DNA of 64,000 bases from Bacteroidota bacterium (GTDB taxonomy: Bacteria > Bacteroidota > Bacteroidia > UKL13-3), in the NCBI GenBank assembly GCA_027484685.1, contig JAIXSO010000024.1:1-64000 (forward strand), read 5' to 3'. A program made the translations under genes and the position numbers. The notes under the pieces were generated by a model that did no database searches, was not told the DNA's origin, and saw only the letters and a list, made by a program, of their open reading frames with translations. Positions 19,218-31,200 of the stretch are shown here, in pieces (the first letter of the stretch is position 1; each line of letters begins with the position of its first letter).

Positions 19218-20048
19218 TTAACCAAGTGCAACGCGCTTGAAAGCGTTAACTGTTAAACCTTTTTCTACACCATCTAACATTTGAGAGATGGTTTTTGAAC
19301 TATCTTTAACAAACTCTTGGTTTAATAAAGTATTTTCTTTGTAGAATTTACTTAATTTACCTTGAGCAATTTTTTCTAACATAGCTTCTGGTTTACCCTC
19401 AGCTGCTGCTTGTTCTTTACCAATTTGGATTTCACGTTCTACAATAGAAGCATCAACACCATCTTTATCAACTGCAATTGGGTTCATAGCTGCAATTTGC
19501 ATTGCAACATCTTTACCTGCTGCTAAACTAGCTTCGCTAGGTGCATTGTTTAATGATACCAACACACCTAAACGATTTGCACCGTGGATGTAAGGAACAA
19601 TATTATCGCCTTCCATGATTACGTAATTGATAACATCAATTTTTTCACCAATTTTACCAACTTGTTCAATCAATTTTTCTGATAATGGCAAACCATCAAT
19701 TGTAATAGCTTTTAAAGCATCAACATCAGCACATTTATTAGCTAACGCTAAATCAGCAATTTGATTAGCAAAAGCAACGAAATCTTCGTTTTTAGCAACG
19801 AAATCGGTTTCGCAAGTTAATTGAATAATAACTCCTAATTTATTATTTGAAGAAGTTTTAGCAATAACTGCACCTTCTTTAGCATCTCTATCTGCGCGAG
19901 CTGCAGAAACTTTAGCTCCTTTTTTACGTAAAAAATCAACTGCTGCTTCAAAATCACCATTAGTTTCAGTTAAAGCTTTTTTACAATCCATCATACCTGC
20001 ACCAGTCATTTGGCGCAATTTGTTTACATCTGCTGCTGTAATCGACAT
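19218..20048 (-). CDS. tsf: Elongation factor Ts
   Basis: A 276-residue guanine-nucleotide exchange factor for EF-Tu. The N-terminal UBA-like domain reads VNKLRQMTGAGMMDCKKAL. CETDFVAKNEDF is the conserved core motif that contacts EF-Tu. The dimerisation region contains IHGANRLGVLVSL and VAMQIAAMNP. Length is normal. It is separated from rpsB by a strong hairpin, so although the order rpsB-tsf is kept, much of the upstream transcript may stop before it. Confidence 0.97.
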   Translation of the reverse strand: MSITAADVNKLRQMTGAGMMDCKKALTETNGDFEAAVDFLRKKGAKVSAARADRDAKEGAVIAKTSSNNKLGVIIQLTCETDFVAKNEDFVAFANQIADLALANKCADVDALKAITIDGLPLSEKLIEQVGKIGEKIDVINYVIMEGDNIVPYIHGANRLGVLVSLNNAPSEASLAAGKDVAMQIAAMNPIAVDKDGVDASIVEREIQIGKEQAAAEGKPEAMLEKIAQGKLSKFYKENTLLNQEFVKDSSKTISQMLDGVEKGLTVNAFKRVALG

Positions 20049-20132
20049 ATTATTTTTTTATTTAATTATTTATGTTTTCTAAAAATTGAGGAAATATTAT
20101 TTAAAAGTAAAAAATTAGCTATTTCCATTTTG

Positions 20133-20173
20133 TAAAAAAGAGAATTTGAACCTAAATTCAAATTCTCTTTTCC
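20133..20173 (-). terminator. Rho-independent terminator between rpsB and tsf
   Basis: GAGAATTTGAA and TTCAAATTCTC form a perfect 11-bp stem with a 6-nt loop, followed on the minus strand by TTTTTT. The placement implies attenuation or separate control of tsf. Confidence 0.88.
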
Positions 20174-20202
20174 CTATATTTTGTTATAAAAGTGTAATAA
20201 AA

Positions 20203-20952
20203 TTAAGCTTCTGTTGTTGCTTCAACTGCTACTGTTTCTTTATCACTTTCTTTTTCTTTATCGCTTTTGCGTTCAGCCATACCTTCAACGATTGCATCGG
20301 TTAAGTATTTTGTAATTAAAGCGATTGATTTAGCTGCATCATCATTAGCAGGAATTGGATAATCAATATTGTTTGGATCTGTATTGGTATCAACTAAAGC
20401 AAATGTAGGAATATTTAAACGGATAGCTTCAGCTACTGCTAAGTGTTCTCTTTTTGCATCAACAATAATTAATGCAGCAGGAGTACGGTTCATATCAGCA
20501 ATACCACCAACTAAACGGTTTAATTTTTCTTTTTCTCTATCTAACATTAAACGCTCTTTTTTATTGATGTTGGTATAAGTACCATCAATACCCATTTTTT
20601 CAATGGTTTGCATTTTTTTGATAGATTTACGTACAGTTTGGAAGTTAGTTAACATTCCACCTAACCAACGCTCAGTTACATAAGGCATGTTAACGCGTTT
20701 TGCTTCTGCTTCAATAATTTCTTTAGCCTGTTTTTTAGTAGCCACAAACATTACTTTGCGACCAGAACGGATAATATTTTTTAAAGCATGAGCAGCTTCT
20801 TCTAATTTAACTGCGGTTTTATTTAAATCTATTAAGTGAATACCGTTCTTTTCCATGAAAATATACGGTGCCATTTTAGGGCTCCACTTACGAGTAAGGT
20901 GACCAAAGTGTACACCAGCCTCCAATAATTCTTCTTGAGTAATTTTTGCCAT
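20203..20952 (-). CDS. rpsB: 30S ribosomal protein S2
   Basis: A 249-residue ribosomal protein S2. [26 protein letters not shown] is the S2 signature near the start, with [28 protein letters not shown] and [23 protein letters not shown] further on. An acidic/basic tail ([11 protein letters not shown]) is common in this phylum. It is third in the rplM-rpsI-rpsB transcript, 18 nt after rpsI. Confidence 0.97.
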   Translation of the reverse strand: MAKITQEELLEAGVHFGHLTRKWSPKMAPYIFMEKNGIHLIDLNKTAVKLEEAAHALKNIIRSGRKVMFVATKKQAKEIIEAEAKRVNMPYVTERWLGGMLTNFQTVRKSIKKMQTIEKMGIDGTYTNINKKERLMLDREKEKLNRLVGGIADMNRTPAALIIVDAKREHLAVAEAIRLNIPTFALVDTNTDPNNIDYPIPANDDAAKSIALITKYLTDAIVEGMAERKSDKEKESDKETVAVEATTEA

Positions 20953-20970
20953 TTTTTGTGTACCTTTTGA

Positions 20971-21357
20971 TTAACGTTTAACAAATTGGAAACGCTTACG
21001 AGCTTTTTTCTGACCTGGTTTTTTACGTTCAACCATTCTTGGATCACGTGTTGTTAAACCAACTGCTTTTAAAGCAGGTTTCAGTTCAGCATCGAATTTT
21101 ACAAGCGCTCTTGTAATTCCTAAACTAACTGCTTCGGATTGGCCTGATGTTCCACCACCGTTCACATGTACTTTAACATCATACTGACCAACAGTGTTGG
21201 TAACCTCGAATGGTTTCAAGGCAGCATTTTGCATTACAATTGAAGGAAAGTATTCTTTAACATCTTTACCGTTTACCGTTACATTGCCCGTTCCTACTGA
21301 TAGGTACACTCGAGCAACAGCAGTTTTTCTTCTTCCTAGTGCGTTATTCACTTCCAT
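20971..21357 (-). CDS. rpsI: 30S ribosomal protein S9
   Basis: A 128-residue ribosomal protein. ALGRRKTAVARVYL and the basic tail ERKKPGQKKARKRFQFVKR are diagnostic; the C-terminal end contacts the P-site tRNA, where S9 proteins normally end in KR as here. GGGTSGQSEAVSLGITRAL is the second signature. It starts 2 nt after the rplM stop, so it is translationally coupled to it. Confidence 0.98.
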   Translation of the reverse strand: MEVNNALGRRKTAVARVYLSVGTGNVTVNGKDVKEYFPSIVMQNAALKPFEVTNTVGQYDVKVHVNGGGTSGQSEAVSLGITRALVKFDAELKPALKAVGLTTRDPRMVERKKPGQKKARKRFQFVKR

Positions 21358-21359
21358 TT

Positions 21360-21803
21360 TTAAAATTTAAGATCTTTTGGTTGTTGAGCAGCATGCGGAT
21401 GTTCAGCACCTTCGTAAACATATAAGTTACGGAATAATTCCGCACCTAATTTGTTTTTAGGCAACATACCTTTAATTGCATGTTCTACTACATAAGTTGG
21501 TCTACGAACTAGTAACTGCTTAGCAGTTTCAGTTCTCAATCCACCTGGATGTCCAGAGTAGAATTTGTATTCTTTATCGTTTAGTTTGTTACCAGTAAAA
21601 CGAACTTTACTAGCATTAATAACTATAATATTATCTCCGCAATCAACATTTGGTGTAAAGTTAGTTTTATTCTTTCCACGCAACATATTTGCTAATTTTG
21701 TAGAGAAACGGCCTACCGTTTGTCCCTCAGCGTCAAATACATACCAGTCTTTGTTAACGGTAGCTTTGTTTGCCGAAATTGTTTTGTAACTCAATGAATC
21801 CAC
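21360..21803 (-). CDS. rplM: 50S ribosomal protein L13
   Basis: A 147-residue ribosomal protein and the first gene of the rplM-rpsI-rpsB transcript. WYVFDAEGQTVGRFSTKLANMLRGK, NIIVINASKVRFTGNKL, YSGHPGGLR and IKGMLPKNKLGAELFRNLYVY are conserved L13 segments. The start follows a short leader downstream of a near-perfect Bacteroidota promoter. Confidence 0.98.
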   Translation of the reverse strand: MDSLSYKTISANKATVNKDWYVFDAEGQTVGRFSTKLANMLRGKNKTNFTPNVDCGDNIIVINASKVRFTGNKLNDKEYKFYSGHPGGLRTETAKQLLVRRPTYVVEHAIKGMLPKNKLGAELFRNLYVYEGAEHPHAAQQPKDLKF

Positions 21804-21829
21804 AGCTTTATTCTTTTTTTTAGGGACGG

Positions 21830-21861
21830 CAAAAGTATATTATAATGTTTACAATAACAAA
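21830..21861 (-). promoter_or_regulatory. rplM: Promoter of the rplM-rpsI-rpsB transcript
   Basis: On the minus strand TTTG, a 20-nt spacer, and TACTTTTG match the Bacteroidota -33/-7 consensus (TTTG / TAnnTTTG) at every defined base. Transcription would begin about 20 nt before the L13 start codon. This is the clearest promoter in the window. Confidence 0.75.
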
Positions 21862-22185
21862 CACTTGAAGAAAAAAAAATCAAAAAAATATAAAATACTT
21901 TTAAATTGAGGTAGAATACTTTTAAGATTTTATTTTTTCTAATAACACAAACAACCTTTTTTACTTGAATAAAAAATTGGGAGGCATTTTTTGAATAGTA
22001 GCTTTTTACAAATATTCTAATATTTCAAATAAATTTAGTTAAACAAAGGAAAATTTATTACTACAAAAAGCATTTTTAGTTTAAAATCAATTTTGATAAG
22101 GCACATTTTGGTTAATAACCAAGCTTTATCATTTAAAAACTTTTTAGTTCGTATAAATTTTATTTCAACTGTTCATTACAAATAA
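21862..22185. other. AT-rich spacer upstream of the L13 promoter
   Basis: About 320 nt between the rplM promoter and the hairpin after the giant gene. I see no frame, RNA or repeat of note. It is very A/T-rich and may hold upstream promoter elements. Confidence 0.5.
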
Positions 22186-22220
22186 CAAAGCTACCTCAAA
22201 ATGAATTTGAGATAGCTTTG
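22186..22220 (-). terminator. Hairpin after the giant beta-helix gene
   Basis: CAAAGCTACCTCAAA pairs with TTTGAGATAGCTTTG with one internal mismatch and a 5-nt loop. The T run after it on the minus strand is interrupted (TTATTTG), so termination is likely but not textbook. Confidence 0.6.
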
Positions 22221-22239
22221 CTCTAATTAAAAAAACAGA

Positions 22240-25200
22240 TTAATATTTAACCAGTTTTTGTATGAATGTTTGCTCGTTGACAGTTAATTTCACAAAATAA
22301 ATACCTGCATTTAAATTTGCTAAATCATCCATAGAATATGAATTCAGTCCATTAATAGTTTCAATTTTTCGAGTTGCTATTATTTTACCTTGTATGTCAA
22401 TGATTTCTACAACTGCTGGGTTAGCGTTTTCGTTATTAAATAATACTGTAAAGCTTTGATTAAATGGATTTGGAAAAACTTCAAATTGATTATCGTCATT
22501 GTTAGAATTACTTACACTAACAACTTTTGAATAATTGAATTTACCATCGAAATCAATTTGCTTCAAGCGATAATAAATGATATTATTTTCACTTTTTTGA
22601 AATGGATTGTAATCAATAAAATTATAATTTTTCAATGTATTACTATTATTCATGCCTTTCACAAAACCAATTGCATGATAATTATATCCATCAACACTAC
22701 TTTGAATTTCAAAACCTTTATTATTCAATTCAGAAACAGTTGTCCAATTAAGAGTTACATCTTTATTCATTTTAATAGCCGTAAATCGAATTAATTGAAC
22801 TGGTAAAGGGGCATTAGCATCAGTACCTGTAAATAAACCTAAACTATTGGTAATAGTTGGTATACTTATGGTTTTAGCAGAAGTATTTACTGTTGAACTT
22901 GGGTATCCGCTCCAGAAAGTGCCATTATAAGTAGCACCTCTTAAAACACTTTCAGAAAGCACTGTGCCAAGTAAAGCGGGATCGTAATTAAAGGTAGAAG
23001 TGTAGCTGTATGCACTACCACCTGTTGCACTAAGAGCTAAATAGGCATTTAAGAAACGAGTACTTGGTAAAGTGGCTGGAGGGTTAGTGCCACTGTAGTA
23101 TGCTCCAGTAATACTTGAAGGTACGGTGCCTGTGTTACCCCAGTTAATAGTAAGTAAGTCTCTATTTGCAAAACTTATGGTACTAGTTCCGTTAAGTGTA
23201 GGTACTCCGCTTACAGTAACCGCAGGCGGTATAGCTGAAGTGGTAAACTCAGTAGCTCCAATATCGGTTCCTATACCTAATGTAGTACCACGGGTATTAC
23301 CCGCAAAGTCAGTATTAATATTTGCAGAAGTACCACCAGCAATTCCTTTGCCATTTAAGTACCAGTTTTGAGATACAGTAGTTACTACATTTAAGTTTCC
23401 GTTAGCCACATCGGCAAATAAAGCGTTTGGATTAACATTGGCACTTAAATCGGCCCAAGAGTTAGCGTCTCTTAAACTGCTAAGTCTCCAGTTGCTAATA
23501 TTCATATCTGTAGAACCCCATAAGCCAATGGTATTGGCGGAAGTAGAAGCGAGCATATTGTAATTTATACTTAACCAACCACTTCCAGTAGGTATTCCCG
23601 AAATTTCATTGGCAATGGCATAGTTCTTAGCAGTACCACCTGTACGGTTGTTTAAGAGCGCATTGTTTATAAGTCGGGTACCAGAAGTAACCTCACTGGC
23701 TGAATTAGCTCCTCGGTGAAATGCATAAGAAGCTAAACTTCCAGCTGCATTGTTTCCAGTTATCAACACACTATTGTAATAGCAATTAATATCGAAACCG
23801 CCAGATGTATTTTGCCAAATACCGTTGTATTGGGTATTATTGGTTTGTGCATTGCCTAAAGTTATTTGGTTGTTAAAAATATCAATAGCATTGGTAATAC
23901 CAAATGCAACAATTCCGCTGCCTGTTGCCATTGGATTGATAGAAGTAGCCGTACTCAAGTTTCTAATATCATACACTCTATTATTGTTTACACGCGCACT
24001 ATTGGCACTTTGAATAACAATACCCATGGCATGTGTAAGCGTAGCAGTATTGTTGTTGGCACCTATATTATATACAGTATTATTGGCTATAATAGGCCCA
24101 AAGTTGGTACTTGCAGCCAATGAAATACCAAAAGCTGCTGGTGCACTGCTCAAAGAAGTATTACTTGAAGAGGTGCTTAAATTATAAACTCTATTGCCAG
24201 TAATAACACTTACGGTAGATCCTCCTTGTAAAATACCCCCCACACTTACCGTATTTTGAGTGCCTGTGCCACTCATGTTGGCAATGGTATTATTACTTAT
24301 AATAATGCCTGGGTCAACATTGGCAGGTGTGCTAACACTAATACCACGTACAGTGCTACTACCATTGCATACTATGCTATTGGCAATAGTAGCTGCCCCA
24401 ATTATATTATTGGCTATTGTAGTAATACCGCCAGCTACGGTAATACCATTGAAAGCAATAGGATTACCTGGGTTATTTAAAAATAGACCAGCTATTCTGT
24501 TTCCACTTATTGTAGTAGCCACGTTAACCGCAGCTGTAATAGCTATAGCATTGTGGGTAGTAGGAGGGGCTAGTTGTATAGAAGTTAGGTTGGTAGAGTC
24601 ACCAATTATGTTATTGGTAATATTGGTTCTACCGCCTGCAACTATTACGCCATTCCATGCTGTTCCTGAGGCCAATTGAGCAAAGTTTATGTTTACTATT
24701 CTGTTTCCATTTACAGTACTGGTTATGTTATTACCTACATTCAGTTGTATCATGTTCCAAGCGGCTTGCACATTACTAGTCCAGGCTCCACCTCCTCCGT
24801 TTGCGGCCGTACCACCAATTATATTATTGTTTACAGTATGCCCTTCAGAAAGAATGCCACCATTGAACCTAATTGGTAAAGGATTAGCTGTAATTACTGG
24901 TAGGTTAATATAACAGCTATTTCCTGATATATTCCAACCATTACCAGAACCTACTTCAACATTTACATAAACAGAAGAAGCATTGAGTAAATTACAATTA
25001 CTTACCACGTTATTGCTATTTAGCACTAATCCGCTATGGAAACTACTTATTAAAAGACTAGGAACACCACTCGGGAACGATTGCGATTGATCATTTCTAA
25101 TAGTACAATTGGTAATACTATCATTACTATTGCCAAAAGTATTGGTAGAGCTAGCAAATGAAATACCTCCTGCGTTTACTGCATTAAAAGCTAAATTATT

Positions 25201-28200
25201 TGCTGTTTCTATCGTTAAATTATTTAATCTACATTGAGTTGCACCGTTTACAAAAAGTACTACCGGTCCTGAGCTACTGCTATTGCGTATTGTTAAGTAA
25301 TTTAGGGTGGCATTTCCACTTTGATGAGGTACACCTGTTATTTTTACTCTATCTGCACCATTTAGTCTTAGCAAACCTGCAGACACATTACCACTTATAA
25401 TTCTGACAGAAGTGGCTGTTGAGTCAGGCCTGATTGTTAAAGTATAATTACCTGCTCCGGTTCCATCTTCACCTAATTGATTTAAAGCAAAAGTACCCGG
25501 CTCCGTAATATTGGAAGTAATAACAGCCGTAATTGAACCACCAATTGTGTTTCCATTCAGCATTTCAAATAATCCGCCACTTCCTGTTAAAGTGGTGTAT
25601 GTTTGGCCTGCACCTACCTCAAATAAGCTGTTAGCAGGAATTACAGGTAAAAACACGTAAAAGTCGGGATTAAGTGGCTCATTAGTAACAGTATTTACAT
25701 TGCTTGCTATAGCATATGGTTTTTGAGAGCAAATATTTCCAGCTAAACTATCCTCGGCAATTATATAATAGAATATAGTATCGGATGTAAGAACACCTCC
25801 CACAAGTCCATATTGAATTTCGAAGGTAAAATTAGCATTTTTTTCATTGCCCGAATATGAAATAGCTGAAGAACTAACATAAGTACCAGCTATTCCTTTT
25901 TTAAAGTATATTTTCGGTATGCTAGTAGTATTTATTAATGGAACACCTACATTATCTCGGATATTTACATTACTAATAACTAAAGGTCCTATTAAGTTAC
26001 CTTGGTTAGTAGCAGGAGTAAAACTAATGCTAGGTGGAAATATATCTGACGATAAAGTAAATGCTCCTGCATTTGCACCAATATCGAGAGGTGTTAAGGA
26101 AGCACGTAAGTTATTATCAAAATCGGTTGTTACAATAGTTGCTAAGGCTGGATCGCCTGAACCTTCTGCTGGGTTATTGGCTTCTAAACGTAAATTAACA
26201 TCAAAAGCAGGACCTGTAGAGTTTAGGAATAAAGAGTCATTGCTAGTACCACTTTGTAAGTCGTAACCACTACCTCTTAACCATCCTGCTATACCAGTTA
26301 ATGTGGTGTAATCAACTAAGTTGGTACCTGCTATATGCCTACCCACTCCATTGGCACGTAGTAGGTTAAAATTACTTACCAAATTACTAGGATTTGCAGG
26401 CAATGCAGCTAAACGAATAGCAAAGTTTTTACCAGAACCGCCATTGTTAGCGACATTATTAACCAAAATATTATTTCTTATATCATATAATTGAGTTCCT
26501 GTAAGTGTACCATTTAGTCTGATAGCCGCTGTAACACTTACGCCAGAGGTAGGTGCACCGCCTAAATACACACTGTTGTGGAAATATTCAAAATTACCAG
26601 CTACATCATTTAAAAATCCATATACTTCATAAGGGCCCGTAAATAAAGCACTGCTTGAGTCAATTCCTAAGCGTACCATATTATTAGTAAATCGGGTAAA
26701 TGAGCCAGAATTTTGCTGAATGCCAATCATTCTACCAGTTCCAGTGGTAGCTAATTTAAAACTATGAACAAAATTACGAGATACAAAATTAGTAACAACC
26801 GTAGTTGTTCCTTGGTATAAAATACCTACCAAGTTATTATTGCCAGTAACTCCTAAACCTTCAAGGGTATGCACCGTATTTCCATTTATGTTTATTGCAC
26901 TACCAGAACCGTTGTGCATAATTCCTATAATAGCCGATGCTGTAGAAGTATTATTTGAAATACTATTTGATTTGATATTGTGTACCAAATTATTGTTGAT
27001 GGTATGTCCGCTTCCAGAAGATTGCATAATACCTATAACCTGCGTGCTTGTGGGTGTAGGATTGTTATATGCTAAGTACCGCACTGTATTGTTTGATATA
27101 GTTTGACCTGGGTTAAAAGATGAACTCCAAATTCCAATTAAAGTAGCAATAGTGGTAGTACCTGTGTTAACAGAGAATGAATTTAAATTTTCTACTACAT
27201 TATTAGTTATGATAGGTAATCCAGAAGTGTTAGCAATACCCAAAACTTGCGATGAAGATGCAACTGTTCTAGACAAATTGGTCAATCCACTGATAAAATT
27301 ATTGTTTACCTGAATACTAGTGGTAGCACTGCTTATATTTATTCCTATCATAGCGGCTGAAGTGCTACTTGAGGTATTTAGTGAGGAATCTCTTAAATTA
27401 ATAATGCGGTTATTGTTAATTTGAAGTAACGCAGTTTGATTCCATGCACGTATTCCATTTACTGCTACTGATGTGTTGGCAGCAATATTGTTGATATTGC
27501 TAATATTGGCTATGATATTATTATTAATAATACTATTAGAACCTGTTTGACAGCTAATGGCAAGCGTAACACCATTACCTGCGTGTTTAATATTATCTAT
27601 CATTAATGTATCGCCAATATAGTTATTAGTAATAGTGGCAACGCCACCACCATTGTTTACTATAATACCTGTAAAACTATTGGCTCCAGTATTGCTCCAA
27701 TTTATGTTAGCTATACGGTTATTATTGATAAAGGTACCAGTTATAGCTCCGGCACTTACATTTATGCCGGTAAAGTTTAGTACAGAAGCTGTTGGGCCAA
27801 ACCATTCGCCAATTCCACCAAAATTATTACCTCCAATTAAGTTACCACTTATGGTATCGTTATTTGAAAGGGCGGCCGGTGTAAAATTAATTACTGTTGG
27901 TGAGGTTGTGTGTAAACTAACTGTATCTTGAAAGAAAATATTATTCTTGATTCTATAATTATTACCTGTGCCTGTTCCAATAGAGATAGCATTGAAGTTA
28001 AAGTTATAAAAATAGCTATTCTCTATGAGCAAGTTTTCATTTTCTCTATTAACCCCAGTAGTGCCAGATGCTGCAAATAATATACCTGGAAGTGAACCAC
28101 CAGCTACTCTTCTAAAATGGCAATTTCGTATTTCAATATTATCATTTCCGGTAACAAGAGAGGTTGGACTTATACGCACTGCTCCACCAGTAGTTACTGC

Positions 28201-31200
28201 CGTACCTGTATTATTTGTTTCAAAAATTACATTGCTAATTGAATTATCCGAAGCATCATTAAGCATGGTTAAAGCTGGTTGTGAAGTTGCGGTATTTCTA
28301 ATTAAAAGGTTAGTATCTGCTGGAGTTCCTAATGTAGAGAAACCTATAAAACTAACCCTATCTGCTCCATTAATTCTTATCATTCCATCTTGCGTGGTTA
28401 CTGCTCCTGTAAGTACAACTTGACTATTATTTGACGGACGAATGGTAAGTGTGTAACCAAAATTTCCTACTACACCTGAATTAACTTCAAGCCATTGATT
28501 TAAGCCAACGGTACCTAATTCAGTTATAGTTGCTCCCCCTTGTAATAATACCGTAGTATTACCTTGCAATAAGCTGTTGTTAATGGCATTGAACAAACCC
28601 GAAGCACCAGTTAAGGATGTGTAGTTTCCAGTAGGGCCTACCGTTACTGTAAGTGGTATGGGGTTGGCAATGGTATATTGGTTGGGCGTTGCAGGAGCAT
28701 TAATTACATTGTTAGTATTGGTAGCCACAGCGTAAGCAGGAAGTGAAGAGTAATTGCCCACACTATCTTGTGCGATAACATAGTAGCGGATTACATCATT
28801 AGGAATTACACCACCTAATAATGTGTAATCTATGGTAAAAGTCCAAGTACCATTTCTGAAATTACCACTAGCTAAAACTCCATTGGTAGAGAAATAAGTA
28901 CCATTGTTTTTATTAAAATATACTTTAGGTATAAATGTACCTGCTTCTACGCCTGAACTTCCTTCTAAAATTGTAGCAGTAAAGGTTCTGTTTAATATGC
29001 TTGCGGTATTGGTAAGAGCCGTATGATTGATAATAGGTGCAATAGAATCAGCACTTAGTGTATTACTAGCCGATGACCAAGCACCAATATCTACCGGTGT
29101 ATTGGTGGATCTATTATTGTATCCAAAATCAATATTTATAGGTAAGGTTAAGCTATTATCTCCAGTACCTTCTCCCACATTATTACTTGTAGGCTGTAAA
29201 TTTATACTTCCTGCTGCTGCTGCTGGATCAATTAAACCTGGATTGGCTTGTGCACTATTTAAATCAATACCTGATATACGTCTCCAACCTGCAGTACCTT
29301 GCATAGTGGTAGCGTTTCCTGGACCACCGCCTATAAAATTATTGGTTAAACCAGTTCCTGCCCATAATATATTATAATTTATAATACTTTGAGGTGTTGG
29401 AGTAAATCCTAAATTCATGGCATAATTACTTCCAGTTCCGCCAGTATTTTGTACTAAATTAACAAATATATTGTTACGAATATCTTGAATGGCTAAAATA
29501 GCAAACGTTGAGCGAAAAGCAGCAGTAACGGAGGATCCTGAAGTTGGTGTGCCTCCAATGTAAACTGTATTATGATAAAATCTGTTAGTAAATGTATTAG
29601 TTGATACAGTATTATTTATACCATTAATAGCAAAAGGACCAGTAAACGCAACACCTGCTGTATCTATTCCCAAACGGATTAAATTATTGCTAAAGCTGGC
29701 AAAACTATTTGCCACCACTTCAATACCAGTAAATGTAGTAGCAGCGGTACTTCTGCTACCAAAGCTATGTACAAAATTGTTATTACAAAAAGAGTTATTA
29801 CCCAGCAATGTGGTTGATGAAAGGTAGCGAATACCTTGTATAATACCTGTGTTGGCTGTATGAGTATTCACTAATCCAAAAATAGTATTACCTTCACATT
29901 CATTATTTAATACCCCGGAAACATATTGAATACCAGTTATACCAGGACCACTTGTAGTAAAGGCATTGTATAATGTTTTAATGGTATTGTTTGCAACCCT
30001 ATTGCCACTGGTACCTAAAACTATAATACCGTTTAATTGGGTGCTAGTTGGAGTTACTGTTGCAATTGCCAAAGAATCAATATAATTATTTGTAATTAAT
30101 GCTTGACCTGATGAGGCAAAATTAATTCCATTTAATGCATTTGAAGTGCTAGTATTTATATTGTTTGAGCGTGTAAACAAGCCATATATCGTGTTATTGG
30201 TGATGGTAGTAAAACCACTGCTTACATAACAAATGCCATTGATTTGGGTGGTTTGTACTGCTTGTGCAGAGCGTTGGTACAAATGCCTTACTATGTTGTT
30301 TCTAATAATTTGCCCAGGTAAGCCTGATAAATTGAGAATACCATTGATTGCAGCGCTACTTGTAGTTCCAGTAGAAGTGGTGGCCAAACTATCTAAAAAT
30401 AGTCCATCAATGGTATTATTTTCTATGACATGTGTGCCCGATGTAGCCACAATACCAACCATTAGACTGCTATTAGTGCCGTTGTGATTATTTACCAATG
30501 GTTCGTTTGGCGTGCCTATATTGTTATTGGCTATGGTTATCGTATTGCTAGAAGCCGAGGAACCTATTCCAACAATAGAGGCAGCAGTGGATGTACTTGT
30601 ATTTCTAGAATTTGTTGTAAAACCTTTAATGGTATTATTGCTTACATTTACTATTTGCCCTCCACTTAAAGTAATACCTCTAATAGCCGCAGTAGTAGAA
30701 ATATTATACACTGTTATGGTTTTAATTTGGTTACGAGTTATATTGTAATTGGCGGCAGGAGTTGAATTAATGCCAATAAAGGCAGCATTGTTAAAAGAAA
30801 GGAAGGAATCAACCGTATTGCTATCAATATTGGCTACTCCACCAGATAGTTGTATGCCTGTAAAAGCAAGGGTATTAGTAGTAATGGGTAAAAACCAATT
30901 GCGTATTACATTGCCATAAATTGTATTTGATCCACCTAAAGAAGTGGTTACTTGAATAGCTACTCGAGTTATATTGCTGCTATTGTTAAAAGCCAAACCT
31001 CCAGCATTGGCAGCAGAACCGCCAATAAAGTTATTGCTTATAGTATTACTTACAGAGCCACTGGTAGTGCCAGGTGTAAAGCTAATGGCACTCCAAGTGC
31101 TTGTTTGCAAAGTGGTTGTAGCGGTATCGTAAAAACTATTATTGCTTATATTCCAAAACGAACCATTTCCATTATTGGTTGCATTTACCAGAATACCATT